A stretch of DNA of 12,044 bases from Baffinella frigidus. Its lineage: Eukaryota > Cryptophyceae > Cryptomonadales > Baffinellaceae. A model generated the notes under the pieces. That model worked only from the letters and a program-made list of their open reading frames with translations, searched no databases and was not told the origin of the DNA. Shown here in pieces: positions 1-5,796 of this stretch (position 1 is the stretch's first letter; the number at the start of each line of letters is the position of its first letter). Location: contig MU647002.1 of the NCBI GenBank assembly GCA_026770585.1, positions 218,901 through 230,944 on the forward strand, read 5' to 3'. Position numbers and translations under genes: made by a program.

Positions 1-67
1 TCCTGGCGCGTGGTCAGTCTCTCTCTCTCTCTCTCTCTCTCTTTCTCCCTACCTCCTGGCGCGTGGT

Positions 68-101
<34 letters not shown>

Positions 102-124
102 CTCCTGGCCCGTGGCCAGTTTCC

Positions 125-171
<47 letters not shown>

Positions 172-194
172 CCGACCTCCTGGCGTGTGGTCAG

Positions 195-225
<31 letters not shown>

Positions 226-226
226 C

Positions 227-269
<43 letters not shown>

Positions 270-270
270 G

Positions 271-312
<42 letters not shown>

Positions 313-336
313 CTTACCTCTTGGCGCGTCGTCAGT
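1..336. repeat. (CT)n microsatellite with five copies of a 20-bp spacer
   Basis: Long CT tracts are broken by five copies of a 20-bp unit close to CCTCCTGGCGCGTGGTCAGT, at 1-18 (cut by the window edge), 52-71, 101-120, 176-195 and 317-336. Copies differ by one to three bases. The tracts are not pure: TTT and TG interruptions are present, which implies some age. Open frames through this stretch are serine-leucine translations of CT and are not believable genes. The structure suggests that a unit of spacer plus CT tract was duplicated, after which the CT part changed length independently. Confidence 0.9.
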
Positions 337-453
337 CCACCTGCCCGAAACCCTGCACCCGAAACATCAAACCCCGAACCCTAAGCCCTCAACCCGAGAC
401 CCGAAATCCGAAACGCTGAAGCATACACCCTGAACACTAAGCCCTAATCGATT
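337..453. repeat. Degenerate C-rich heptamer repeat
   Basis: Diverged units of the CCCTAAA type (CCCGAAA, CCCTGAA, CCCTCAA) in C-rich orientation. No exon-like segment is visible. It ends at the GATT target site of the fold-back element at 454. Confidence 0.7.
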
Positions 454-614
454 TCATCCGGTCAGGTATTTAAATTAAATGCCCGGGAGTTCCCCAAATA
501 TACGAAAATTACTACACATGATCTTTCGGACACGACTCTTTAATCGCTTGTGTAGTAATTTTCGTTGCATGGGGAACTCCGCCGAGCATTTAAATTAAAT
601 TCCTGGCCGGATGA
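454..614. mobile_element. Fold-back element A1, MITE-like, 161 bp
   Basis: The left end TCATCCGGTCAGG and the reverse complement of the right end, TCATCCGGCCAGG, pair over about 28 bases, including the palindromic tract ATTTAAATTAAAT on both sides. The sequence GATT lies directly outside both ends (450-453 and 615-618), an exact 4-bp target-site duplication. The inner core ACGAAAATTACTACACA (502-518) is repeated in inverse at 548-568. No coding capacity, so it is non-autonomous. It shares tips and core with elements at 4605, 5859 and 8814, but the arm sequence in between is its own. The transposase family is unknown. Confidence 0.85.
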
Positions 615-618
615 GATT

Positions 619-866
619 CGTTTTCGGACCTGAGGCCCTGACTCAAGCCACGAAGCCCTGATTCACACCACACACCAAACCCCAAACCCTGAACCCCAAA
701 CCCTGAACCCTAAACCCTACACCCCTAAACCCCAGACCCTCAACCCTCAACCCTAATATCTAGTCACAACACGTCAAAGCCCTACACTCCACGCCCGAAA
801 CCCGAAACCCTGAACTCGACCCCCCCCCCTAAACCCTCCATCCCTAACCCCCACACCCCAATCCAG
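619..866. repeat. Degenerate CCCTAAA-type repeat leading into an exon
   Basis: C-rich heptamer-like sequence with CCCTAAA, CCCTGAA, CCCAAAC and CCCGAAA units in C-rich orientation on the plus strand, ending in the acceptor ATCCAG at 861-866. No gene is seen. If the downstream segment is a real exon, this is intron sequence. Confidence 0.7.
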
Positions 867-968
867 GTGCTTTTCGAACACTACACGAACAACCCCCTCA
901 ACGCCAAAACCTTCAAAGTCGCCGCCACCCGGCTCAAGACGGAGCAAATCGTGTGTTTTTACCACAAG
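867..968 (+). CDS. Exon-like segment, 34 codons, unknown function
   Basis: A CAG acceptor lies just before 867 and a GT donor (AAG|GTCGTG) follows 968. The 102 nt between them read as 34 codons without a stop, in phase 0 at both ends. The peptide starts VLFEHYTNNPLNAKTF and ends KTEQIVCFYHK, a balanced composition unlike the repeat-derived peptides around it. I do not recognise the family. It lies upstream of the MIR-like exon and may belong to the same gene, but nothing in the window proves that. Only one copy is present, which is unusual here. The 3' flank is AT-rich and begins a different sequence type. Confidence 0.5.
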
Positions 969-986
969 GTCGTGCCCCCCTCAAAA

Positions 987-1078
987 CTATGTGTGGTTCA
1001 AAAGTTACTATGATTGGTTCAAATTTTACAATGTAAAACTATGTGCGGTACAAATTACAATGCGGGACTTAAAAATTA
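987..1078. repeat. Four diverged copies of a 21-bp AT-rich repeat
   Basis: Units at 987-1007, 1008-1028, 1039-1057 and 1058-1078 follow the pattern (C)yATG, then GGTTCAAA-like, then TTA. Ten extra bases separate copies two and three. Just downstream, TTTTGTACCACAAG at 1111-1124 resembles the end of the preceding exon-like segment (TTTTTACCACAAG at 956-968). The stretch may therefore be an insertion between two copies of that exon end. Confidence 0.6.
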
Positions 1079-1141
1079 CACAAACCATTTTTAAAAACTC
1101 GCCTTGCAAGTTTTGTACCACAAGTTGCTTTGAGAGAAGGT

Positions 1142-1350
1142 TTAGAGCCAATGTGGTAGGACTTGGCCAAATCGAACTTCGAACTTACAAGATGCGAACT
1201 TGTAGATGGACCGGAATTATTAGTAAACAGCATGATTTGTACTGAATTTTTTGAATTTAAAACACTACATGTCCAAAAGAGTCCATCTAGAAGTTCGCAT
1301 CGTGTATGTTCGAAGTTTAATTTGGCCAAGTCCTACCACATTGGCTCTAA
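1142..1350. mobile_element. Inverted-repeat element E with 70-bp arms
   Basis: Left arm 1142-1211 and right arm 1281-1350 are reverse complements at 65 of 70 positions. The arms start TTAGAGCCAATGTGGTAGG. The 69-bp loop is AT-rich and has no coding signal. I see no clear target-site duplication, so the true ends may lie slightly outside the arms. It is best described as a MITE-like or fold-back element of unknown family. Open frames on both strands here are mirror images of the arms and are not genes. Confidence 0.8.
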
Positions 1351-1422
1351 CGTCAGGACACAGCAGATCGTCAACCTAAACCCTGAGCCCCAGAACCGCT
1401 AACGGGCTATTCAGGGTTTCAG

Positions 1423-1491
1423 GAGGGGGAGGCGTACCTGGAGTATCGCCCGAATCTGTGCGATACGCCCGTATTTCGACTCAAACAATAA
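1423..1491 (+). pseudogene. Decayed copy 1 of the GEAYLEYR exon
   Basis: After a TTTCAG acceptor this copy reads EGEAYLEYRPNLCDTPVFR, then runs into TAA at 1489-1491. It matches the intact copy at 1687, including about 20 bp of the upstream intron (CTAACGG..CTATTC). The 3' half of the exon, with the basic VKARKKALWMY part, is missing. Confidence 0.7.
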
Positions 1492-1527
1492 GCCTGCTAA
1501 TCGCTAACGGACTATTCGGGGGTTCAG

Positions 1528-1590
1528 GAAGGGGAGGCGTACCTGAAGTATCGCCCGAATCTGTACCACGCGCCCGTGTTCCGACCCTGA
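1528..1590 (+). pseudogene. Decayed copy 2 of the GEAYLEYR exon
   Basis: The same upstream intron tail and acceptor (GGTTCAG) precede EGEAYLKYRPNLYHAPVFR, which stops at TGA 1588-1590. A further upstream-tail fragment (AGGGACTATTCGGGTTTTCA) lies at 1631-1650 without a usable exon, so the unit was copied at least four times. Confidence 0.7.
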
Positions 1591-1686
1591 ACCTGGTTTA
1601 CCGTTAAAACCCCGACCCCGCTGATCCCTAAGGGACTATTCGGGTTTTCACGAGGCGAATCGCTAACGGACTATTCGGGGTTTCAG

Positions 1687-1812
1687 GAGGGGGAGGCGTA
1701 CCTGGAGTACCGCTCGGATCTGGACGACGCGCCCGTGTTTCGCGCTTCCAACCGCGTGGCCGTTAAGGCCAGGAAGAAAGCCCTCTGGATGTACCCCCCC
1801 CCGCCCGTACCC
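1687..1812 (+). CDS. Exon-like segment, 42 codons, intact GEAYLEYR copy
   Basis: The acceptor TTTCAG ends at 1686. The frame reads EGEAYLEYRSDLDDAP, then VFRASNRVAVKARKKALWMY and a proline run. Two phase-0 donors are possible: GTACCC at 1807 (40 codons) and GTGAAC at 1813 (42 codons). I prefer the latter because GTGAAC also follows the exon at 5797. This is the longest of the copies at 1423, 1528 and 1687 and the only one that passes the PVFR motif. Its function is not recognised. The acidic first half and basic second half are compatible with a surface segment of a large cytosolic domain. Confidence 0.55.
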
Positions 1813-1907
1813 GTGAACCCTAATTTCTGAACCCTGAACCCGAAACCATGAACCATGAACCCCGAACCCTTGCGTTTGAAATTTGAACTTGTGCTGCCCT
1901 GGGATAG

Positions 1908-1956
1908 GTGGGAAATTGAGGCGCTGTGTGTGTGTGTGCACCGTGGACGTGTTTGA
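1908..1956 (+). pseudogene. Truncated copy a of the MIR-like exon with GT expansion
   Basis: After an AG the sequence reads WEIEALCVCVH, matching WKIEALCVY of the intact copy at 2369, but the GTGTGT of the exon has expanded to about eight GT units and the frame then stops. The sequence after it (GTTTGAGGACGTGATAGG) recurs at 2269-2286, so intron and exon start were duplicated together. Confidence 0.6.
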
Positions 1957-2037
1957 GGACGTGATAGGATCACGTCCTCGGTAGACACGTGTTAGACACG
2001 ATCCTGTTGACATCTGAACCTTTTATCCCCTTAAAAG

Positions 2038-2048
2038 GTGGAAGATTC

Positions 2049-2090
<42 letters not shown>

Positions 2091-2092
2091 AC
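2038..2092 (+). pseudogene. Truncated copy b of the MIR-like exon with (GT)18
   Basis: The acceptor-like AAAAG|G and TGGAAGATT identify the exon start. It is followed by (GT)18 at 2051-2086, which replaces the rest of the exon. The seed is the GTGTGTGT already present in the coding sequence of the intact copy. Confidence 0.65.
2051..2086. repeat. (GT)18 microsatellite
   Basis: Eighteen uninterrupted GT units inside an exon copy. The purity suggests recent growth. It may form left-handed DNA, but I have no evidence that it does so here. Confidence 0.95.
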
Positions 2093-2154
2093 ACATATAG
2101 ACACGTTTTATACACGGTCCTTTCAAAATCTGACCTGGTCACGTCCTCCTACAG

Positions 2155-2271
2155 GTGGAAGATTCTTGTGTGCGTGTGTGTGACGCGGCGGGGGCAGTCG
2201 TCTGCTCCGAGGACAGCCAATACCGCACCAAACACGTGCTCTCGGACGCGACAGCCAGATAGACACGTGTT
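2155..2271 (+). pseudogene. Frameshifted copy c of the MIR-like exon
   Basis: The start TGGAAGATT is followed by a GT-rich tract and then a stretch encoding AAGAVVCSEDSQYRTKHV. The distance from the Trp codon to the first Ala codon is 29 nt, against 30 in the intact copy at 2369, so the reading frame is broken by a one-base difference in the GT tract. After KHV the sequence departs from the exon (LSDAT) and enters intron-like repeats with the GACACGTGTT motif. Confidence 0.7.
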
Positions 2272-2368
2272 TGAGGACGTGATAGGCAGATAGACACGTG
2301 TTGGACACAGGTCGACACGTGTTAAACACGGTCCCTTTAAAATCTGACCTGATCACGACCGCGAACAG

Positions 2369-2495
2369 GTGGAAGATTGAGGCGCTGTGTGTGTACAACG
2401 CGGCCGGGGCCGTCGTCTGCTCCGAGGACAACCACTACCGCATCAAGCACGTCGTAACCAACAAATACCTGATTCAGAACGAGAACAGGCTCGAG
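2369..2495 (+). CDS. Intact MIR-like exon of a putative IP3R/RyR-type channel
   Basis: The acceptor ACAG ends at 2368 and the donor GTGGGA starts at 2496. One base plus 42 codons lie between them without a stop. The peptide runs WKIEALCVYNAAGAVVCSED, then NHYRIKHVVTNKYLIQNEN and RLE. The pattern W-x-[IV]-E, followed about 22 residues later by [YL]-R-I-[KR]-H-V-x-T-x-[KR]-Y-L, is that of MIR motifs in the N-terminal beta-trefoil of inositol-trisphosphate and ryanodine receptors. Those channels are tetramers that release calcium from the ER, where this region lies in the cytosolic assembly. MIR motifs also occur in protein mannosyltransferases and SDF2-like proteins, but the WxxE plus RIKHV combination fits the channels better. 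The entry phase (one base) does not match the phase-0 exon at 1687, so an exon between them may be unseen. Three damaged copies precede it and two follow. Confidence 0.55.
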
Positions 2496-2518
2496 GTGGG
2501 AAACCCTGCACCCGACCA

Positions 2519-2675
2519 CACACCGGACTTCGAAGGGATTTTGAATAACCCCTAAGCGATAATACCTAGGACCCTACGGTAGGAAACCCGTAGGGGCATA
2601 GGGAGTTTCCTACGGATAAGGTAACGGAAACTCGGGCACTGAGTGCCCGAAAATCCCTTCGTAGCCCTCTGTGTG
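2519..2675. mobile_element. Inverted-repeat element B1, about 157 bp
   Basis: The left end CACACCGGACTTCGAAGGG pairs imperfectly with the reverse complement of the right end, CACACAGAGGGCTACGAAGGG minus small indels. Inside are two hairpins, one around CCCTACGGTAGG..CCGTAGGG and one formed by CTCGGGCACTGAGTGCCCGA. A second copy lies at 9357-9515 and a partial one at 10463. No coding capacity. It lies just inside the intron that follows the MIR-like exon. Confidence 0.8.
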
Positions 2676-2740
2676 ACCCCGAAACCCTCAACCATGAACC
2701 CTCAACCGAGCTGCGCAAACCTAGCGACCTCCTGGTGTAT

Positions 2741-2842
2741 GGTTTAGGGTTTCAGGGTGTAGGCTGCAGGGTGTAGGTTTCAGGGTGTACCTTCCTGAAG
2801 GTGTAGGGTTCAGGGTTTTGGTTTCGGGTTTCGGGGGCATGG
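2741..2842. repeat. G-rich (inverted) heptamer block
   Basis: Units of TTTAGGG, TTTCAGGG and GTGTAGGG in the orientation opposite to most of the window. It abuts a MIR-like exon copy that lacks its acceptor and its first half. The preceding 50 bp hold ordinary C-rich sequence. Confidence 0.75.
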
Positions 2843-2923
2843 GTTTGCTCCGAGGACACCCAGTGCCGCAGCAAGCACGTCGTCACCAACAAATACCTGA
2901 TTCAGAACGAGAACACGCTCGAG
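2843..2923 (+). pseudogene. 5'-truncated copy e of the MIR-like exon
   Basis: 27 codons reading VCSEDTQCRSKHVV, then TNKYLIQNENTLE, followed by the conserved donor GTGGGAAACCC. The first 15 residues and the acceptor are missing and are replaced by a G-rich heptamer block. Two conserved positions of the motif have changed (Y to C and I to S), which suggests no selection on this copy. Confidence 0.7.
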
Positions 2924-2960
2924 GTGGGAAACCCAAACTCCTACCAACGCTGTGTTCTCA

Positions 2961-3320
2961 GAACACCCTGGGTGTGTCCAACACTCCCCGGGTGTGTCCA
3001 ACACTCCCTGGGTGTATCCAACACTCCCCGGGTGTGTCCAACACTCCCTGGGTGTGTCCAACACTCCCCGGGTGTGTCCAACACTCCCTGGGTGTGTCCA
3101 ACACTCCCCGGGTGTGTCCAACACTCCCTGGGTGTGTCCAACACTCCCCGGGTGTGTCCAACACTCCCTGGGTGTGTCCAACACTCCCCGGGTGTGTCCA
3201 ACACTCCCTGGGTGTGTCCAACACTCCCCGGGTGTGTCCAACACTCCCTGGGTGTGTCCAACACTCCCCGGGTGTGTCCAACACTCCCTGGGTGTGTCCA
3301 ACACTCCCCGGGTGTGTCCA
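2961..3320. repeat. Tandem array: 18 x 20 bp, organised as nine 40-bp dimers
   Basis: The unit ACACTCCCYGGGTGTGTCCA repeats every 20 bp. The base Y alternates strictly T, C, T, C through all 18 units, so the true unit is a 40-bp dimer. Only the unit at 3001-3020 (one internal change) and the first unit deviate. All six reading frames are open through the array because the unit has no stop in any frame and 20 is not a multiple of 3. The resulting 120-220 residue frames are therefore artefacts of the repeat and should not be taken as genes. The array lies between two partial copies of the MIR-like exon. Confidence 0.95.
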
Positions 3321-3384
3321 ACACACCAACTTGGGAGTAATAAATCATCGTACGTGTGGCCAACACACCAGGTGTACTGAACAC

Positions 3385-3423
3385 ACCAACAAGTACCTGA
3401 TTCAGAACGAGAACACGCCCGCG
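3385..3423 (+). pseudogene. Short copy f of the MIR-like exon 3' end
   Basis: Thirteen codons reading TNKYLIQNENTPA, followed by the donor-like GTGGGAAACCC. It is the last of six copies of this exon and keeps only the 3' third. Confidence 0.7.
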
Positions 3424-3732
3424 GTGGGAAACCCTAAACCCTAAACTATGCACCCTAAACCCTGAACCCTGAACCCTGAACCATGAACCCTAGACCCTAA
3501 ACCGTGATCCGTGAACCTGAAACCCCATACCCTAAACCCTAAACAGTCGCCTGTCATCTGTTCAGGGTTCATCTGTTCAGGGTGGGAAACCCTAAACCCT
3601 AAACCCTAAACCCTAAACCCGCAATCATCCGTTTAGGATGGGAAAGCCTAAACCCTAAACCCTAAACCCGAAGTCATCTGTTTAGGGTGGGAAAGCCTAA
3701 ACCCTAAACCCTAAGCCCCAAACCCTAAACAG
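3424..3732. repeat. CCCTAAA telomere-type repeat block
   Basis: Short perfect runs of CCCTAAA (for example about four units at 3590-3620) among CCCTGAA and other variants. The phrase GTTTAGG(A/G)TGGGAAA recurs, and GTGGGAAACCC is the donor sequence of the MIR-like exon. Pieces of the donor region were therefore copied along with the heptamers. The block ends in AACAG at 3728-3732. Confidence 0.8.
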
Positions 3733-3789
3733 ATGACTGACGACTACTTGGCTGCCGGGACCCAGTTCAACTTCCGCCAGTTTGCAAAG
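3733..3789 (+). CDS. Exon-like segment, 19 codons, possible continuation of the MIR domain
   Basis: The acceptor AACAG ends at 3732 and the donor GTCCCG starts at 3790. The 19 codons are in phase 0 at both ends and read MTDDYLAAGTQFNFRQFAK. In IP3R-type proteins the MIR strand containing HVTTGxYL is followed some 20 residues later by a short A-T-x-F-x-F segment. AAGTQFNFRQF would suit that position, but the match is short. Position directly after the MIR-like copies and the same strand support the idea. The first codon is ATG by chance of splicing. I do not propose a translation start here. Confidence 0.45.
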
Positions 3790-3794
3790 GTCCC

Positions 3795-3923
3795 GCCCAG
3801 ACCCAAACCCTAAACTCCAAACACTGCTCCCTAAACCCCAAACCTTGAACCCTAAACCACACGCCCTCGACCCCGAGTCCTCATCACCTAGTCCTAACCC
3901 CAAACCTTAAACCCTTCAACCAG
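3795..3923. repeat. CCCTAAA-type repeat, intron-like
   Basis: C-rich heptamers (ACCCTAAACC, CCCCAAACC, CCTTGAACC) ending in the acceptor AACCAG at 3918-3923. No other signal. Confidence 0.7.
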
Positions 3924-3998
3924 GATGCCGGCACCCACTCGAGAATGCTAGAGGATCCTTTTTACATGTGTGGTTGTAAATATTTGTACCAGGATAAG
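3924..3998 (+). CDS. Exon-like segment, 25 codons, unknown
   Basis: Between CAG (ending 3923) and GTGTTC (from 3999) lie 25 stop-free codons in phase 0, reading DAGTHSRMLEDPFYMCGCKY and LYQDK. It shares its DA start and acceptor context with the segments at 4304 and 4473, so the three may be related copies. It is AT-richer at its 3' end than the other exons, and the true exon could be shorter. The function is not recognised. Confidence 0.35.
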
Positions 3999-4019
3999 GT
4001 GTTCTAACCTCGCGTCTGG

Positions 4020-4075
4020 ACTAATTTCGCCCAGTTACGTGACCAACCAACGAAAGTTACTACACAAATGCCCAC
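4020..4075. mobile_element. Half-element A2 (solo core of the fold-back family)
   Basis: AACGAAAGTTACTACACAAATG at 4049-4070 is the core of the fold-back family, and the flanking ACGTGACC..CAAATGCC also aligns with the left half of A3. No inverted partner and no TCATCCGG tip are seen nearby, so this is a truncated copy. Its exact limits are unclear. Confidence 0.6.
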
Positions 4076-4245
4076 TTTGAAAAGCGCGTCGATTCTAAAT
4101 AGGCCCCTCTGGCATCCTCGTGTGGTACGGGGAATCGCGTGGAGCGAGATTTTGGGAGGTAGTTGCACCCTGGCAACACCCAAACCGTGTGCCCCAAGTG
4201 CCCTTAAGTGCCCTTGGGTGGCTTGGTTTTTACGGTTTTTACCAG

Positions 4246-4279
4246 GGACTACGTGTGGACTCGTGTGGACTGCTCTGAC
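4246..4279 (+). CDS. Possible short exon (DYVWTRVDCSD)
   Basis: A TTTTTACCAG acceptor is followed by 11 codons reading DYVWTRVDCSD and a GTGATT donor-like site. The frame continues open into the next segment at 4304, so this could instead be the 5' part of one longer exon with no intron between. The 170 bases before it (4076-4245) show no recognisable feature beyond a repeated AAGTGCCCTT. Confidence 0.25.
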
Positions 4280-4303
4280 GTGATTGCCTCACACCCTAAA
4301 CAG

Positions 4304-4377
4304 GATGCCATCCTTGGCAGAAACGACAAGTACGTCTATTCCCCCGCCGCCCCCCCCATCATCTACTCCACAGCAAA
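4304..4377 (+). CDS. Exon-like segment DAILGRNDKYVYSP, boundaries uncertain
   Basis: After AACAG (ending 4303) the frame reads DAILGRNDKYVYSPAAPP and IIYST. The core D-A-x-x-K-D/N-x-Y-V/I matches the segment at 4473 (DAKDEYIHSL), which lacks four residues, so the two are probably duplicates. A consensus donor GTACGT occurs inside it (from 4329), so a much shorter exon is possible. The poly-C run near 4344 suggests decay. Confidence 0.35.
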
Positions 4378-4472
4378 AGTTATCAGTTGCTTCGCGTCGA
4401 GTCATTTTGCAGTAACGGTATCTGTCGCTGTACACTCAACTCCCAGCCCCAAACCCCACACCCTCACAACAG

Positions 4473-4560
4473 GACGCGAAAGACGAGTACATCCACTCAC
4501 TCGGCCTGGTGTACATCCGCACGTTGCGTGGCTACTCTCTGCACCAGCGAGTCGAAGCCG
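4473..4560 (+). CDS. Exon-like segment DAKDEYIHSLGLVYIRTL...
   Basis: After AACAG (ending 4472) a stop-free frame reads DAKDEYIHSLGLVYIRTLRG and YSLHQRVEA. It leaves recognisable sequence at about 4560, where a weak GTCTAA could be a donor. The end of the exon is duplicated at 4975-5025 as HQRIEASTTPECRR with a better donor, so this copy is probably truncated at its 3' end. The LGLVYIRTL part resembles hydrophobic helix patterns in several unrelated families (PRP38 splicing factors came to mind), but the match is too short to use. Confidence 0.4.
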
Positions 4561-4604
4561 GTCTAAACCCCACCAACCCATCATCATAATCATAATCCAT
4601 AATC

Positions 4605-4760
4605 TCATCCGGACGAGTATTTATGATACATATGTGACGGCAACGAAGTTTACTGCACAAATGCCTTTACTATTACTAGTATGATCCATTTGTGAAGTAA
4701 ATTTCGTTGCCGCAACATGTTTATCATAAATACTCGCCGCGATTAAATCACTTCGTCCGG
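4605..4760. mobile_element. Fold-back element A3, 156 bp
   Basis: The tip TCATCCGGACGAG is on the left. On the right, TCGTCCGG is the inverse tip lacking its last four bases (ATGA). AATC flanks both sides (4601-4604 and 4761-4764), the expected 4-bp target duplication. The arms share GAGTATTTATGATA, displaced on the right by an 18-bp insertion near the tip. The family core is present twice: GGCAACGAAGTTTACTGCAC at 4639-4658 and its inverse at 4687-4711. Confidence 0.8.
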
Positions 4761-4765
4761 AATCC

Positions 4766-4971
4766 TATTGTCGAAATGGGCTTCGCGCGGAATCGAGGTC
4801 AGGTCAGGAAATCAGATTTTTTCCTCAAAAATGGACTTTTGTGCTATCTTAGGCATGATTTTTATCTCAAAATAGCATTTCCCAGCCATAAGATGACACA
4901 AAAAGGCAAAAATGGGAAAATGTTGCTGACCTGACCTCGATTTTTTCCGCGCGGAGCCCATTTCGACAATA
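4766..4971. mobile_element. Inverted-repeat element D, 206 bp, TA-flanked
   Basis: The left arm (4766-4807) and the right arm (4926-4971) are reverse complements with one short indel. They begin TATTGTCGAAATGGGC and end inward at CTGACCTGACCTCG. TA at both outer ends is compatible with a TA target duplication as in Tc1/mariner-derived MITEs. The 118-bp interior is AT-rich and non-coding. It starts two bases beyond the A3 target duplication, so two unrelated elements sit side by side. Confidence 0.8.
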
Positions 4972-4974
4972 ATG

Positions 4975-5025
4975 CACTTCCTGCACCAGCGAATCGAAGC
5001 CAGCACCACGCCAGAGTGCAGGAGG
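4975..5025 (+). pseudogene. 3' copy of the HQRxEA exon end
   Basis: The frame CAC TTC CTG reads HFLHQRIEASTTPECRR, ending at a good donor AGG|GTGTTG (5026). HQRIEA matches HQRVEA at 4473-4560. The 5' part of this exon copy is absent and is replaced by element D, whose right end lies three bases upstream. Either this is the true exon end, separated from its start by A3 and D, or it is a second truncated copy. Confidence 0.55.
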
Positions 5026-5150
5026 GTGTTGATTTTTTTTCAACCTTTTTGATAAGGTTCTTTGACTTTTGAACACCACTGCCTTGAGGGGGAATTGACT
5101 TTTGGCAACCTCTTCCAAGAATCTGGCGTGGTATACCATCCGCCCTAACC
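5026..5150. other. AT-rich stretch with no recognised feature
   Basis: Contains a T8 run and fragments such as TTTGACTTTTGAACACC and TTGACTTTTGGCAACC, which are weakly repeated. It has no heptamer character and no coding signal. It could be the remains of another element. Confidence 0.4.
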
Positions 5151-5404
5151 TCCATACCCTGACCCCCAAACACTAACCCCCTAAACCCGAACCCCTCACC
5201 CCAACCCCCCAAACCCGAACCCCGAACCTTAACCCCAAACCCTAAGCTCCGAATACCAACCCTAAACCCTAAACCTCACCCCGAATCCTAACTCTCCTTC
5301 TTCTTCTTCTTCTTCTTCTTCATTACTCTCGACACAGGTCCTAAATGAGGCCCTTGAGCCTTGAGTTGAGTGATACAAAAACCCTAACCCGAAACCCTTA
5401 CCAG
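5151..5404. repeat. C-rich heptamers with a (TTC)8 tract
   Basis: CCCTAAA-type variants surround a (TTC)8 tract at 5297-5320. After a CGACACAG acceptor-like site at 5330-5337, a short frame reads VLNEALEP and stops. It may be an exon remnant, but I would not insist on it. The segment 5250-5288 reappears inverted at 5635-5673. Confidence 0.65.
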
Positions 5405-5449
5405 GACTGCCCGGGGCGGACGGGGAGGCACCCACGACCGACATCCCCA
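5405..5449 (+). pseudogene. Truncated copy of the PPGADGDAPTTDILKETP exon
   Basis: After CCAG the copy enters with two bases (GA) and reads LPGADGEAPTTDIP before TGA. It agrees with the best copy at 5797 for the first 14 codons and then changes into heptamer sequence (CCCCATACCCTGAACC). Confidence 0.65.
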
Positions 5450-5545
5450 TACCCTGAACCCCATACCTAAACTCCAAACCTCACCCCGAATCCTAACCCT
5501 AAACCCTAAACCTCACCCCGGATCCTAACCTCAAACTCTAACCAG

Positions 5546-5625
5546 GGCCGCCTGGGGACAGTAAACCCAGGTCCACAACCCCTCAGCCCTAACCATCAAA
5601 ACCCTAACCCTAAACCCGAAACCCT
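5546..5625. repeat. First copy of a 75-bp direct repeat, with exon fragment
   Basis: After CCAG, GGGCCGCCTGGGGACAGTAA begins with the PPG of the 5797 exon but continues differently. The segment from GCCTGGGGA onward, through CAACCCCTCAGCCCTAACC and the following heptamers, recurs at about 5716-5790 with few changes. It is a fusion of an exon start with other sequence, duplicated together with its 3' flank. Confidence 0.6.
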
Positions 5626-5634
5626 TAAGGGTAA

Positions 5635-5712
5635 GGATTCGGGGTGAGGTTTAGGGTGTAAGGTTGGTATTCGTTCAGGGTTTAGAGTCAGGATTTGGGG
5701 TGAGGGTGTGGG
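5635..5712. repeat. G-rich block that is an inverted copy of 5250-5288
   Basis: 5635-5673 is the reverse complement of 5250-5288 at about 36 of 39 positions, including the non-heptamer words GGATTCGGGGTGAGG and GGTTGGTATTCG. It is therefore an inverted duplication of neighbouring sequence, not an independent TTTAGGG tract. Confidence 0.8.
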
Positions 5713-5796
5713 GAGCCTGGGGAAAGCAAACCCAGATCCACAATCCCTCAGCCCTAACCATCAAAACCCTAACCCTAAACTCGAAACCCTTACCAG

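Noticed and set aside
10-433. Ser-Leu-rich frames in the CT tracts
   Set aside because: Pure translation of (CT)n and variable in length. No gene signal.
1663-2013. Minus-strand frames of 100-116 codons
   Set aside because: They lie opposite the exon at 1687 and repeats. No splice sites or recognisable protein on the minus strand.
1983-2321. CACGTG-containing palindromes (GACACGTGTT) as G-box/E-box regulatory sites
   Set aside because: They recur because the intron segment was duplicated with the exon copies. Nothing ties them to a promoter.
2961-3320. CRISPR array
   Set aside because: Units are contiguous, with no unique spacers, and the context is eukaryotic.
2785-3453. Open frames of 120-220 residues on both strands over the 20-bp array
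   Set aside because: They result from a stop-free 20-bp unit read in six frames. The sequence has no start context and no composition typical of a protein.
4473-4560. PRP38 splicing-factor exon (from LGLVYIRTL)
   Set aside because: The resemblance is confined to about nine residues of a hydrophobic helix, and the neighbours give no support.
5330-5364. Exon reading VLNEALEP after CGACACAG
   Set aside because: Only eight codons, then a stop, with no donor and no second copy. Too weak to list as a gene segment.
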